Below, piece by piece: positions 42,016 through 49,481 of a DNA stretch of 64,000 nt. The stretch spans positions 42,519-106,518 of the forward strand of contig JAOJYB010000003.1 in NCBI GenBank assembly GCA_028242535.1, in the 5' to 3' direction. Source of the stretch: Candidatus Nitrosopelagicus sp. GTDB taxonomy: Archaea; Thermoproteota; Nitrososphaeria; Nitrososphaerales; Nitrosopumilaceae. The translations under genes and the position numbers were made by a program. The notes below the pieces were generated by a model that saw only the letters and a program-made list of their open reading frames with translations, was not told the origin of the DNA and made no database searches. Within the stretch, counting starts at the first letter, position 1; each line of letters opens with the position of its first letter.

Positions 42016-42609
42016 ATGTTAGTTGAGATACCAGATCTTAATGTGATATTTGGACTCGTATCGGCATTCATAGGTGGTTTATTCACATTATTCGTATATT
42101 CTAGATTAAAGGCAGATTCAGCCTCTAACAACCAAATAAAGGCAGATTCAGAGCGTTTGGAGTTCTATGAAAGGCAGTTAATTGATCTTAAAATCAAATT
42201 AGACGCAATTGACTTGGAAAATCTTAGCTTTTCTCAAGAAATACCACAAGATATTGTAAAAAATGAGGAAAAGTCTGTACAAGTTGTAGAGAAACAGGTG
42301 CAAATTGTGCCTGAACAAGTCTCAGTTTCGGCTAGAGTAGAAAGAACACCCAATATGAGCAGCGGTGATATTGTTGAAGCAGTATTAAGACTAATCACAG
42401 ATAGGTCACACACATCGCGTGATATTCAAATCACACTTGGTAAGAGTAGAGAGCATATTTCAAGGACAATGAAGAAAATGTCTGATGATGGATTGGTGAA
42501 GAGAAACACCAATGCAAAGCCATACAGCTACTCAATTACTCAAAATGGCCTTTCTAAGTTGTCTGAACCAGGTTCAGCACCTCAAACTATAGCTCCACAA
42601 ACCTCCTAA
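42016..42609 (+). CDS. Membrane-anchored winged-helix protein
   Basis: The 197-aa protein has one N-terminal helix (VIFGLVSAFIGGLFTLFVYS), then a coiled-coil (KADSERLEFYERQLIDLKIK), a Val/Gln-rich stretch, and a winged-helix domain near the C-terminus (DIVEAVLRLITDRSHTSRDI, QITLGKSREHISRTMKKMSD, wing LVKRNTNAKPYSYSIT). The order TM-coil-wHTH suggests a membrane-tethered DNA-binding protein, which near a replication origin might attach the chromosome. That role is inference. Start ATG, about 110 nt after the previous gene. Confidence 0.7.
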   Translation: MLVEIPDLNVIFGLVSAFIGGLFTLFVYSRLKADSASNNQIKADSERLEFYERQLIDLKIKLDAIDLENLSFSQEIPQDIVKNEEKSVQVVEKQVQIVPEQVSVSARVERTPNMSSGDIVEAVLRLITDRSHTSRDIQITLGKSREHISRTMKKMSDDGLVKRNTNAKPYSYSITQNGLSKLSEPGSAPQTIAPQTS

Positions 42610-42762
42610 TCGGCAATAATCAAGGTAAATTTAATGATCTGAAGGGTTTTTTGACTTTGTTGAATTGTGTTTGAAATGAGGGTTTTACTCATATTTTCTA
42701 TTATAATTTATAAAGAAATAAAAAACATAATTAATTAATACTAGTTTATCATAATATATAAT

Positions 42763-42921
42763 ATGAGTGAGATTCAAGAAGAGTTAGTGAAGATAACATC
42801 GGGTGGAACCATCTCCATACCTAAGCAATTTAGGCAATATTTGGAGATGCAGAAGGGTGATTACCTCAAAATAGGCCTGGAAGGGGATCATTTAGTTGTC
42901 CGAAAAGTGCATATTTCATAG
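42763..42921 (+). CDS. AbrB/MazE-like swapped-hairpin DNA-binding protein (52 aa)
   Basis: Not in the ORF track. MSEIQEELVKITSGGTISIP then KQFRQYLEMQKGDYLKIGLE is the AbrB fold: beta-strand, G-x-I-x-IP-K-x-x-R, then G-D-Y. Such proteins bind DNA as dimers and are often antitoxins or transition-state regulators. No toxin gene follows; the next gene is a ribbon-helix-helix protein. Strong match to the family by motif. Confidence 0.8.
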   Translation: MSEIQEELVKITSGGTISIPKQFRQYLEMQKGDYLKIGLEGDHLVVRKVHIS

Positions 42922-42958
42922 AAATATATTCTAAGCTGGAATGTTTTTATAGATTTAT

Positions 42959-42970
42959 GTCATATATGAC
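42959..42970. promoter_or_regulatory. Palindrome at the start of the ribbon-helix-helix gene
   Basis: GTCATATATGAC is a perfect 12-bp palindrome immediately upstream of the ATG at 42973 and next to the smaller palindrome CCATGG over the start codon. RHH proteins usually bind such palindromes and repress their own genes. Sequence observation; the autoregulation is inferred. Confidence 0.4.
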
Positions 42971-42972
42971 CC

Positions 42973-43173
42973 ATGGGTGACACAAATACTGAAAAATGGA
43001 AGACTGTTAAGCTGCCAAAAGGACTTTCAGAACGTGTTGATGAGTTTGTAAAAAGCCAAGAGGCTTATCATCAGGGATGGACGTCTAACTCACAAGTTGT
43101 TGCACATGCTATACGTCAGTTTTTAGAAAGTAAAGGAACTTGGAAAACCCCAGAGCATGAGCCTATTCACTAG
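42973..43173 (+). CDS. Ribbon-helix-helix (CopG-like) DNA-binding protein
   Basis: A 66-aa protein: the ribbon TEKWKTVKLPKGLSERVDEF (residues about 6-25) and helices DEFVKSQEAYHQGWTSNSQ, VVAHAIRQFLESKG fit RHH transcription factors. Start directly after a 12-bp palindrome. It is near the AbrB-like gene and the origin, so may act in local control. Convergent with the wHTH gene at 43176 with 2 nt between stops. Confidence 0.78.
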   Translation: MGDTNTEKWKTVKLPKGLSERVDEFVKSQEAYHQGWTSNSQVVAHAIRQFLESKGTWKTPEHEPIH

Positions 43174-43175
43174 GA

Positions 43176-43577
43176 TTAGTTTTCTGAGAGTTTTGGGGTC
43201 GTATTAGTGAGTTTTAGTGTGTGATATGCCCATTCTCTGCCTTTTTTGGCTCTTTCAACCTTATTTTTAGAGGTAAATCTGGCCAAATATGTCGAAATTA
43301 CGCTAAGTTTGATTGGTTCGTTATACTCGTCTTCATATTTTTCTAGTATCTCTGAAGAAGTGAACTTACCAGTAGGGTAGTATTTGTCTACGATGTGCCA
43401 TATCTTGCCTCCGACTGTCTCTACACCCGGGTTGTTTGCAGTCTCTTCTATATTCAACAAGTCTAATAAATCGAAAATTTTGAGGACCTTATCACGATTG
43501 ATGTTGCCTTCCAAGTTGAACTTGTATTTGGCCCCATCCTTATCCTCTAGATCTATTCTAATTCTTTTTCCTGCCAT
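43176..43577 (-). CDS. Winged-helix-like hypothetical protein (133 aa)
   Basis: Charged N-terminal strand region (AGKRIRIDLEDKDGAKYKF), then a helix, VDKYYPTGKFTSSEILEKYE and DEYNEPIKLSVISTYLARF as helix-turn-helix and a following KVERAKKGREWAYHTL wing. Likely a DNA-binding wHTH protein. It forms the left border of the candidate origin region; it reads away from the origin. No family name. Confidence 0.65.
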   Translation of the reverse strand: MAGKRIRIDLEDKDGAKYKFNLEGNINRDKVLKIFDLLDLLNIEETANNPGVETVGGKIWHIVDKYYPTGKFTSSEILEKYEDEYNEPIKLSVISTYLARFTSKNKVERAKKGREWAYHTLKLTNTTPKLSEN

Positions 43578-43731
43578 TCAGATCAATAAGGATCCGACCT
43601 TAACTCATCAACTGATCTTCTGAGATTTGTTAACTAACAGGTTTGTTAACATTGACTGCCTAGCCCACGCCTGGGTAGTTTTTTATCATTAACAAAACTT
43701 GTTCCAACATCCCCCACAATTAAGATGATAT

Positions 43732-43757
43732 CACGCCTAGACTGGAAATATGGGGGT
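43732..43757 (+). promoter_or_regulatory. Origin-recognition-box-like element 1
   Basis: CCTAGACTGGAAATATGGGG is preceded by CACG and followed by GT. It matches the archaeal ORB plan: a short inverted-repeat core near TGGAAA and a downstream G-string. It is the left member of a pair with 43793-43818. Orc1/Cdc6 would bind here. Confidence 0.6.
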
Positions 43758-43792
43758 TGTTTTAGGATATTAACAGTGTTAACAGCCATCTT

Positions 43793-43818
43793 CACACCTA
43801 GACTGGAAATAGGGGGGT
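43793..43818 (+). promoter_or_regulatory. Origin-recognition-box-like element 2
   Basis: CACACCTAGACTGGAAATAG then a G-run; two differences from element 1 over 26 bases. Same direction, 61 bp centre-to-centre, about six helical turns. An AT-rich stretch starts about 40 bp to the right, the usual place for origin unwinding. Confidence 0.6.
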
Positions 43819-44170
43819 AAAATGACCTTCTTTTTGTTTTCCTTAACATGTCCTTAACAATTGTTAATTATCCTCAGGCTTTTTAGATTTTTTATAAAAT
43901 TCTCTTATAAATTTTATTTTTCATTTTTATTTTTTAATATCCCACACACCAATCTTTCCAGTGTTGCCTTTTCTAATTTTTTTAAAATGAGAATTCATAT
44001 TCATATTATTTTTATTTTATTTCATTATACAATACAACCTATCATTAGAAATGAAGGTGTCTGGGAGCGATCCTATCGATCTGAGAAGAGTCAACAAGAA
44101 CGATCAGTCTTGTGAAGTTTTTCAAAAAGATCAGTTGAACTGTTGTTTTGAAATAGTTAATGATCTCAAC

Positions 44171-45406
44171 ATGAGCACAACTACCATCGATCCAATTGAC
44201 CGTCTTTTAGATGCAGCCCAGAACGGTAAAATACTAATCAAGAATAGAGACGTACTCCACTTCACATTCATGCCTAATCAAATCCTTCATCGAGACCCTG
44301 AACAGGAAAAAATCACTCAATCTTTACTCCCAATTCTCATGGAATCAAGACCATCTAATTTACTGGTGTATGGCAAGCCTGGAACAGGCAAAACACTGGT
44401 AATCAAAAAAGTACTCTCAAAAATACAAAAAAGAGTAGAAGAGGGATCATTTCCAATTAAACTAGTATACACAAACGCAAAACAAGAGACAACCCTATAC
44501 GGACTTTTAGTATCATTTGGAAGGCAATTAGGTTTAGGTAGCCAAAAAACCACTGATGAGAAAATGTGGCTTCCAAGCACAGGATTATCCATAAGTGAGG
44601 TTTTTAATAGAATTCTCTATGTAATAGAAAAAAACGAGACAAACGCAGTATTCGTTATTGATGAAATTGATTACTTGGCAGAACTAATCCAAAAAACAGG
44701 TAAAGACGTCCTATACCAAATTACCAGAGCAAACGAGCGATTAACCACAGGCTCACTAACACTAATTGGTGTATCAAATGACCTTACCTTCAAAGAAAGG
44801 CTGGACCCACGGGTTATCAGTAGTTTAAGTGAGGAAGAGGTTGTCTTCACAAATTACAACTTACCCCAAATCAGAGAGATATTGAATGCTAGAATTGAGG
44901 TAGCTTTTGATGAAGATATAGTAACAGATTCGGCCTTGAATCTTTGTTCTGCTATGGCAGGAAGAGAATCAGGTGATGCAAGACGTGCACTTGATCTTTT
45001 ACGAGTAGCAGCAGAGATAGCAGAAAGAAGTCAAATGTCAACTGTAACAGAGGAGCACATCAGAATGGCAGCTGAAAAGATAGAGGAAAACAAAGAAGTC
45101 ATAGCACTTCGCTCATATCCACTACATGAAAAATTACTAATCTTAGCAATTATGAAATCGTCAGAGATATCCACAGGTGAGGTATATTCAACATACAAAA
45201 GCCTCTGTAAAGATATACGCCAAAAAGAGCTCACTCAAAGAAGAGTTACTCAAATGCTCAGTGAGATAGAAATGTCAGGAATTATTGCTGGTAGAATCGT
45301 TCACCAAGGCACACATGGAAACACAAAGAAATTCAGAATTACAGTCTCACCTGATATGGTAAAAACTACCTTCAAAGATGAGATGTTACTAGAAGATATT
45401 CTCTAA
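44171..45406 (+). CDS. orc1: Orc1/Cdc6 replication initiator
   Basis: AAA+ initiator that binds ORB sites and loads MCM. I start at ATG 44171 (MSTTTIDPIDRLLDAAQNGK, 411 aa); the track's 44051 start adds 40 non-conserved residues in AT-rich origin DNA. Walker A GKPGTGKT and Walker B VFVIDEIDYL are intact, with the C-terminal winged helix ending near QRRVTQMLSEIEMSGIIAG. It sits between candidate origin and the convergent gene for PolD small subunit (4-nt overlap at stops). Confidence 0.95.
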   Translation: MSTTTIDPIDRLLDAAQNGKILIKNRDVLHFTFMPNQILHRDPEQEKITQSLLPILMESRPSNLLVYGKPGTGKTLVIKKVLSKIQKRVEEGSFPIKLVYTNAKQETTLYGLLVSFGRQLGLGSQKTTDEKMWLPSTGLSISEVFNRILYVIEKNETNAVFVIDEIDYLAELIQKTGKDVLYQITRANERLTTGSLTLIGVSNDLTFKERLDPRVISSLSEEEVVFTNYNLPQIREILNARIEVAFDEDIVTDSALNLCSAMAGRESGDARRALDLLRVAAEIAERSQMSTVTEEHIRMAAEKIEENKEVIALRSYPLHEKLLILAIMKSSEISTGEVYSTYKSLCKDIRQKELTQRRVTQMLSEIEMSGIIAGRIVHQGTHGNTKKFRITVSPDMVKTTFKDEMLLEDIL

Positions 45407-46878
45407 CCAAGTGGTGCAGGCTCTGCATACTTTGGTTCAATAAAGTCTGATTCTTGAACACGAAAGTCCTTTTGGAAAACCTTCATTGTTTGCAGGTTCA
45501 CTATAATGGCCATTCCTGGAGTAGGTGTAATCCCAACACTTTCCTGAAAATCAGTCTGTCTTTGCCATGCGCCTGAATTAATTATTAATACCCCTTTGTA
45601 CATATCAAGACCCACAAAATGAACATGCCCAGAATGGAAAATATCTGGAATATCATCAATTACCATCATATCTTCTGTTTCAGGCGCAATTGGTGTTCTG
45701 CTTCCATAAATTGGACTCATATGTCTGGCCTTTAGAAAATGTCTCATCACAGCAGCTGGTTTATCATAACTAACTCCAGGTGTAGTCCTAACTACATCAT
45801 CTATGGACTGACCATGATACATCAAAACCTTAACCCCATTTAGTGAGACCATTGATGGATTTCCTAGCATGAAGAAATTCTCCCTATCCCATAGTTGAGA
45901 ATTGTACATCTTTGGAATTGCTGGTTGTGGAAGAGCCTTTCTTCCAGCATCATGGTTTCCAGATATGAGGAAAACCTTGATGTGTTTTGGAATTCTATCT
46001 AAGACCTCAAACGTCTTTTGTAATTGACCTTCGGTTGTTGTTTGGTTCAATATCTTTTCTTGACCTGGGAACACACCTACTCCATCAATCAAATCTCCCC
46101 CTACTACAACAAATCTGATCTTTCTAGCTATCGAATCTGCACTTGAAATCCAATTGATAAATTCTGATAACTCCTCTTCCATGAAGAATTTACTTCCAAC
46201 GTGTAAATCTGATAGAAATACGGCATATGTCTCAGTTTTTGAGCGATTTGTAGTATGTTCTGGTATATCTGGAAGGAATATCTCTTTTGCAAAAAATCCT
46301 CCATTTTTAGCAGGTACTATTCTTAACATTGCAAACTGGTCCATCAACAAAGTATCCGCCGTATCTTTCAAATCACCTTCAAAAACCACTATTTCCATCG
46401 AACTGGTAGGATCCTCAAGAGTAATTTTTGTAATTTTTCTATCTGATTTTCTATCTGAGACTAATCCCCACACAAACAACTCATCATCAGTTTTGGTAAT
46501 TGATTTCACAGATGCTATTTCTCTGACCTTTTTTGATTCTGGTCTATCTGACATTATCTGTTTTAATTTGTTAAATCTACTAGCAAATAATTTACCATAT
46601 CCATCAACACCTTCTGCAGAGGTTATTTTGTCAGTAGGATCCGATAAAATCTCAAATTCCACCTGATGTTCCTCGTCATCCTTAATTCCTAGATAAATCT
46701 CAAAATCTTCTTCGTTTATCAAGAATTGTTTCTGTTTGGTCTTTTCTCTAACAACATCTTTGATAATTTGTGATAATTCACTTACATTGATTTTATGTAA
46801 AATTTCTAATGCATCAGGATGGATCTGGAATCCTTTATTCAGAGCATAAGAGACTGCTGAGGAAATTTCTTCATCCAT
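45403..46878 (-). CDS. polB: DNA polymerase D small subunit DP1
   Basis: The 3'-5' proofreading exonuclease subunit of PolD. The 491-aa protein has an N-terminal region with a helical domain, an OB-fold (KITLEDPTSSMEIVVFEGDL) and a calcineurin-like phosphoesterase domain: SDLHVGSKFF, GGDLIDGVG, SGNHDAGR and DIFHSGHVHFVGLD. All metal-binding motifs appear intact, so exonuclease activity is expected. Partner DP2 is at 37349. Convergent with orc1, 4-nt overlap. Confidence 0.95.
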   Translation of the reverse strand: MDEEISSAVSYALNKGFQIHPDALEILHKINVSELSQIIKDVVREKTKQKQFLINEEDFEIYLGIKDDEEHQVEFEILSDPTDKITSAEGVDGYGKLFASRFNKLKQIMSDRPESKKVREIASVKSITKTDDELFVWGLVSDRKSDRKITKITLEDPTSSMEIVVFEGDLKDTADTLLMDQFAMLRIVPAKNGGFFAKEIFLPDIPEHTTNRSKTETYAVFLSDLHVGSKFFMEEELSEFINWISSADSIARKIRFVVVGGDLIDGVGVFPGQEKILNQTTTEGQLQKTFEVLDRIPKHIKVFLISGNHDAGRKALPQPAIPKMYNSQLWDRENFFMLGNPSMVSLNGVKVLMYHGQSIDDVVRTTPGVSYDKPAAVMRHFLKARHMSPIYGSRTPIAPETEDMMVIDDIPDIFHSGHVHFVGLDMYKGVLIINSGAWQRQTDFQESVGITPTPGMAIIVNLQTMKVFQKDFRVQESDFIEPKYAEPAPLG

Positions 46879-46954
46879 TCCAAATAGTGATTAGAGTTTT
46901 AATTAAATCTGTTTTACAACAAAACCTCAAATATAGATCGATTAAACGTGCACC

Positions 46955-47485
46955 ATGCTAACCATGAAAAGAATAATCCTATTTTTCATATTTACAGCAA
47001 TTTTTACAGTAGTATATGGTACCTCTGCTGTAACTAGTGAACCAACAGAAGAAGAGATTCAGGAAGTCATGGATTTCTTTGATGAAATTGTTGGTACTAT
47101 AGATGGAATTGGTATCTTTGTGCACAATGTTTTGATAGCTTTACCAATGTTCATTCCAGGCTTTGGAGTTGCATGGGGGTTATTTTCTGCTTATTCAACA
47201 GGATTTGCATTTTCAGCAATCGCAGCTGCAAATGCTGATGTTGCACAACTAAACCCTTTAGCCATTCTTTTGACACCGTTTGGACTGATGGAGATGGCTG
47301 CTTATTCCATTGCTATGTCACGTAGTACTTTACTTGCAAAAAATGTCTTTCAAAAGAATTGGGAACTAATCAAAAATGAAAAACTCATTTTATCTATTGA
47401 AATTGGCATTGTTATTGCATTATTGTTGATTGGTGGTATAGTTGAGATGTGGATGATAGAAACGGCTCAAGGCATGGAAGGATAG
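46955..47485 (+). CDS. Stage II sporulation protein M-like (SpoIIM) membrane protein
   Basis: The 176-aa protein has a signal/first helix (MKRIILFFIFTAIFTVVYG) and about three more helices. VHNVLIALPMFIPGFGVAWG and LTPFGLMEMAAYSIAMS are the two family segments of SpoIIM-like proteins (DUF95), which occur in archaea without sporulation and whose role is unknown. ATG 46964 is an alternative start. Divergent from PolB by 76 nt. Followed by a His/Cys-rich mini-protein. Confidence 0.85.
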   Translation: MLTMKRIILFFIFTAIFTVVYGTSAVTSEPTEEEIQEVMDFFDEIVGTIDGIGIFVHNVLIALPMFIPGFGVAWGLFSAYSTGFAFSAIAAANADVAQLNPLAILLTPFGLMEMAAYSIAMSRSTLLAKNVFQKNWELIKNEKLILSIEIGIVIALLLIGGIVEMWMIETAQGMEG

Positions 47486-47515
47486 CATAAAATACTCACC
47501 AAATCGACCAATGAT

Positions 47516-47653
47516 ATGTCAAGTACAAAATGTGTAACATGTGGAATTGGATTCTTTTCCCCAGATGGAAAAGACAAATGTTCCAAATGTAGATCAAGTG
47601 AACCTCAGATGTCTGAGGGTCATGATGGATGTGGCTGTGGACATAGTCACTAA
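47516..47653 (+). CDS. Cys/His-rich mini zinc protein (45 aa)
   Basis: Not in the ORF track. MSSTKCVTCGIGFFSPDGKD then KCSKCRSSEPQMSEGHDG and CGCGHSH: two CxxC pairs form a zinc ribbon and the C-terminal CGCGHSH adds more metal ligands. It is 30 nt downstream of the SpoIIM-like gene and 62 nt before an SDR. Function unknown, perhaps a metal chaperone or a structural mini-ribbon. Confidence 0.65.
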   Translation: MSSTKCVTCGIGFFSPDGKDKCSKCRSSEPQMSEGHDGCGCGHSH

Positions 47654-47715
47654 ATCTTCTTTTTATCTAAATCACGTAACATTTTTAGTCACAACGAATT
47701 TCATAAAATTCAACT

Positions 47716-48456
47716 TTGATACAAGATAAGGTTGTAGTAATTACTGGTGGTTCTAGCGGAATTGGCTATTCAACTGCTAAAGCACTTGCAAAAAAAGGTG
47801 CAAAAATAGTTGCTGGAGCAAGAAGATTAGATAAATTAGAAACTTTGAAAAAAGAAATTACCGATGATGGTGGTGAAATTATTATCTGTGAAACAGATGT
47901 TACCAAAAAACCTGATTGTGATAATTTAGTTAAACAAGCAATTGACAAGTATGGAACCGTAGATGTTTTGATAAATAATGCTGGTTTGATGCCTCTTAGT
48001 TTTGTGAAATCTCTAAAAATAGATGAATGGGATAGAATGATAGACGTAAACATCAAAGGTGTACTCTATTGTACTGCAGCAGTAGTACCTACAATGGTTG
48101 AGAAGAAATCAGGTCACATTGTAAACATTTCATCAGTAGCGGGAAGAGTTGTCTTCCCAGCGGGAAGTGTATATTGTGCTACAAAACACGCAGTAACTGC
48201 ATTTTCAGAAGGGTTACGACAAGAACTTAGTGTTCGAAAAAATATTCGAATTACTAGTATTGAACCCGGAGTTGTACAAACCGAATTAACTAATACAATT
48301 ACTGAAAAAGCTTTAGAGGCATTTGTTGAAAAGCATAAAGAAATGGAAGGATTAAAGGCTGAAGATATCTCAAATGCAATCATTTTTGCAATTGATGCAC
48401 CAAACCATGTCAACGTAAATGAAATTCTAGTAAGACCGACCGCACAAGAAGTATGA
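47716..48456 (+). CDS. Short-chain dehydrogenase/reductase (SDR)
   Basis: NAD(P)-dependent oxidoreductase of 246 aa. ITGGSSGIGYSTAKALAKKG is the Rossmann TGxxxGIG motif, NNAGLM the NAG motif, and the active-site SSVAGRVVFPAGSVYCATKH contains S...YxxxK. C-terminal IFAIDAPNHVNVNEILVRPT is the usual end of the YdfG/SDR subfamily. TTG start. Substrate unknown: 3-hydroxyacid, retinol or serine-type alcohols are possible. Confidence 0.9.
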   Translation: MIQDKVVVITGGSSGIGYSTAKALAKKGAKIVAGARRLDKLETLKKEITDDGGEIIICETDVTKKPDCDNLVKQAIDKYGTVDVLINNAGLMPLSFVKSLKIDEWDRMIDVNIKGVLYCTAAVVPTMVEKKSGHIVNISSVAGRVVFPAGSVYCATKHAVTAFSEGLRQELSVRKNIRITSIEPGVVQTELTNTITEKALEAFVEKHKEMEGLKAEDISNAIIFAIDAPNHVNVNEILVRPTAQEV

Positions 48457-48669
48457 TTATTTTGATTTAGTTTCTTTTTCTCTAGCCATATGTCCTAAAA
48501 GTGCCTTAATTTCTGCACCTATATTATTTGGGTCTTTTCCCAAATCTAATTTTTCTGTAATTGTATCTTTCATCTGCAAATTTTCTAATTCAATTCGTCT
48601 TTTTTCTACACAATCTAAATGATCGTTATCTGATGCAGAAATTTTTTTGCAGATGGAACAAGTTTTCAT
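48457..48669 (-). CDS. Small CxxC hypothetical protein (70 aa)
   Basis: Starts MKTCSICKKISASDNDHLDC: a CxxC pair with a further His and Cys, followed by a charged helical tail KRRIELENLQMKDTITEKLD and KEKETKSK. Perhaps a zinc knuckle plus coiled coil. Convergent with the SDR: its stop begins at the next base after the SDR stop codon. Function unknown. Confidence 0.6.
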   Translation of the reverse strand: MKTCSICKKISASDNDHLDCVEKRRIELENLQMKDTITEKLDLGKDPNNIGAEIKALLGHMAREKETKSK

Positions 48670-48716
48670 ATTGTTAATTACTCACACCACGATTTATTTC
48701 TTGCATCTTCTATCCT

Positions 48717-49481
48717 TCAATTTTTCTCTAATTTTAAACCAATTAGGAGGCTCTCAAAATTTTCTATTGTTGGATTTTTTTTATACACCCTAATTAGATC
48801 AATAATTTTCTTTTTAGATGGAATCTTAATCTTTTTTTGAATAATTTTTGCTAACCCAGTACCTATCAAAATTCCCTGTGTAGCACCTGTAACATTAGAA
48901 GGTTTTCTGTTCACACTAGAACTCTCAAAATCTATTATCGTATTTCCTTTTTTATTAACTATCACATGCTTGTCTATTGTACTTAATTCACCATGATCCA
49001 GCCCTGCATCATCCAAGAGAAAACATTCTCTTAATACATTTTTTACAACACTATGAATTTCTTTAGCTTTTGTTTCTGATTTTTTTGCCCAATCAATAAT
49101 TTTTTCACCATCAATGTACTCCATTATCAAAAAGTTTTTTGAATTTTTGATAAACTTCGGACCAATTTCCAGTTTGTTTGCAGTTTTAAGTAATTTAGCT
49201 TCATTTGTCATATTTTTTCTAGGCGAATCAGTTCGTCTAATTTTTAACGCTACTATACTACTTCGTTTTTTTGCAAGAACAACCATTCCCACGTATCCCT
49301 TTCCAAGTATATGACATTTTTCAATTTGTAATGGTCCTGTAAATGAAATGTGTGTAATTCCCAACTTTCTTAATTCTACCATTCGTTTTGTTATTTCCGA
49401 TTCTGTTACTTGAGGGAAAGTAAGAATTTTCTTGTAAGGATCTTTTTTGAAAACGCTAATTGGCTGAAAATACTGTGTCAT
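48717..49481 (-). CDS. Rio-like archaeal serine/threonine protein kinase (COG2112)
   Basis: A 254-aa kinase. The glycine-rich loop region is GKGYVGMVVLAKK; LKIRRTDSPR carries the phosphate-binding Lys; DHGELSTIDKHVIV corresponds to the catalytic loop (H-G-E-L/x-x-x-N position K/H) and IIDFESSS to the DFG-like D-F-E metal site. It is shorter than eukaryotic kinases. The last gene of a leftward run with cca and thpR; its start overlaps the cca end by 26 nt, which suggests translational coupling. Confidence 0.78.
   Translation of the reverse strand: MTQYFQPISVFKKDPYKKILTFPQVTESEITKRMVELRKLGITHISFTGPLQIEKCHILGKGYVGMVVLAKKRSSIVALKIRRTDSPRKNMTNEAKLLKTANKLEIGPKFIKNSKNFLIMEYIDGEKIIDWAKKSETKAKEIHSVVKNVLRECFLLDDAGLDHGELSTIDKHVIVNKKGNTIIDFESSSVNRKPSNVTGATQGILIGTGLAKIIQKKIKIPSKKKIIDLIRVYKKNPTIENFESLLIGLKLEKN

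Larger units (their letters stand above)
43578..44170. other. Candidate chromosomal replication origin region
   Basis: The largest gap in the window, 590 bp between the wHTH gene and Orc1/Cdc6. It holds two 26-bp ORB-like elements with 2 differences, both with the GGAAATA then G-string layout (43732-43757 and 43793-43818, 61 bp apart, same orientation), several TTAAC boxes, a perfect TTAACAGTGTTAA palindrome (43770-43782), an imperfect palindrome CTAGCCCACGCCTGGGTAG (43660-43678) and a very T/A-rich 80-bp stretch (43861-43940) suited to unwinding. Orc1/Cdc6 follows to the right. The ORFs 43646-43849 and 43861-44115 in the track are not convincing. Confidence 0.65.

Noticed and set aside
42763-43173. 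AbrB-like plus RHH genes as a toxin-antitoxin module
   Set aside because: Both are antitoxin-type DNA-binding proteins and no toxin-like gene (PIN, MazF, RelE) lies next to them.
43702-43718. A third, inverted ORB at GTTCCAACATCCCCCA
   Set aside because: Its C-run follows TTCC in the wrong order for an inverted ORB (which would read CCCC then TTTCC), so it does not match elements 1 and 2.
43646-44115. Track ORFs 43646-43849 (-) and 43861-44115 (+) as genes
   Set aside because: They lie in the candidate origin. The translations are low-complexity or basic with no recognisable fold, and the + one is mostly Phe/Leu/Ile from T-rich DNA.
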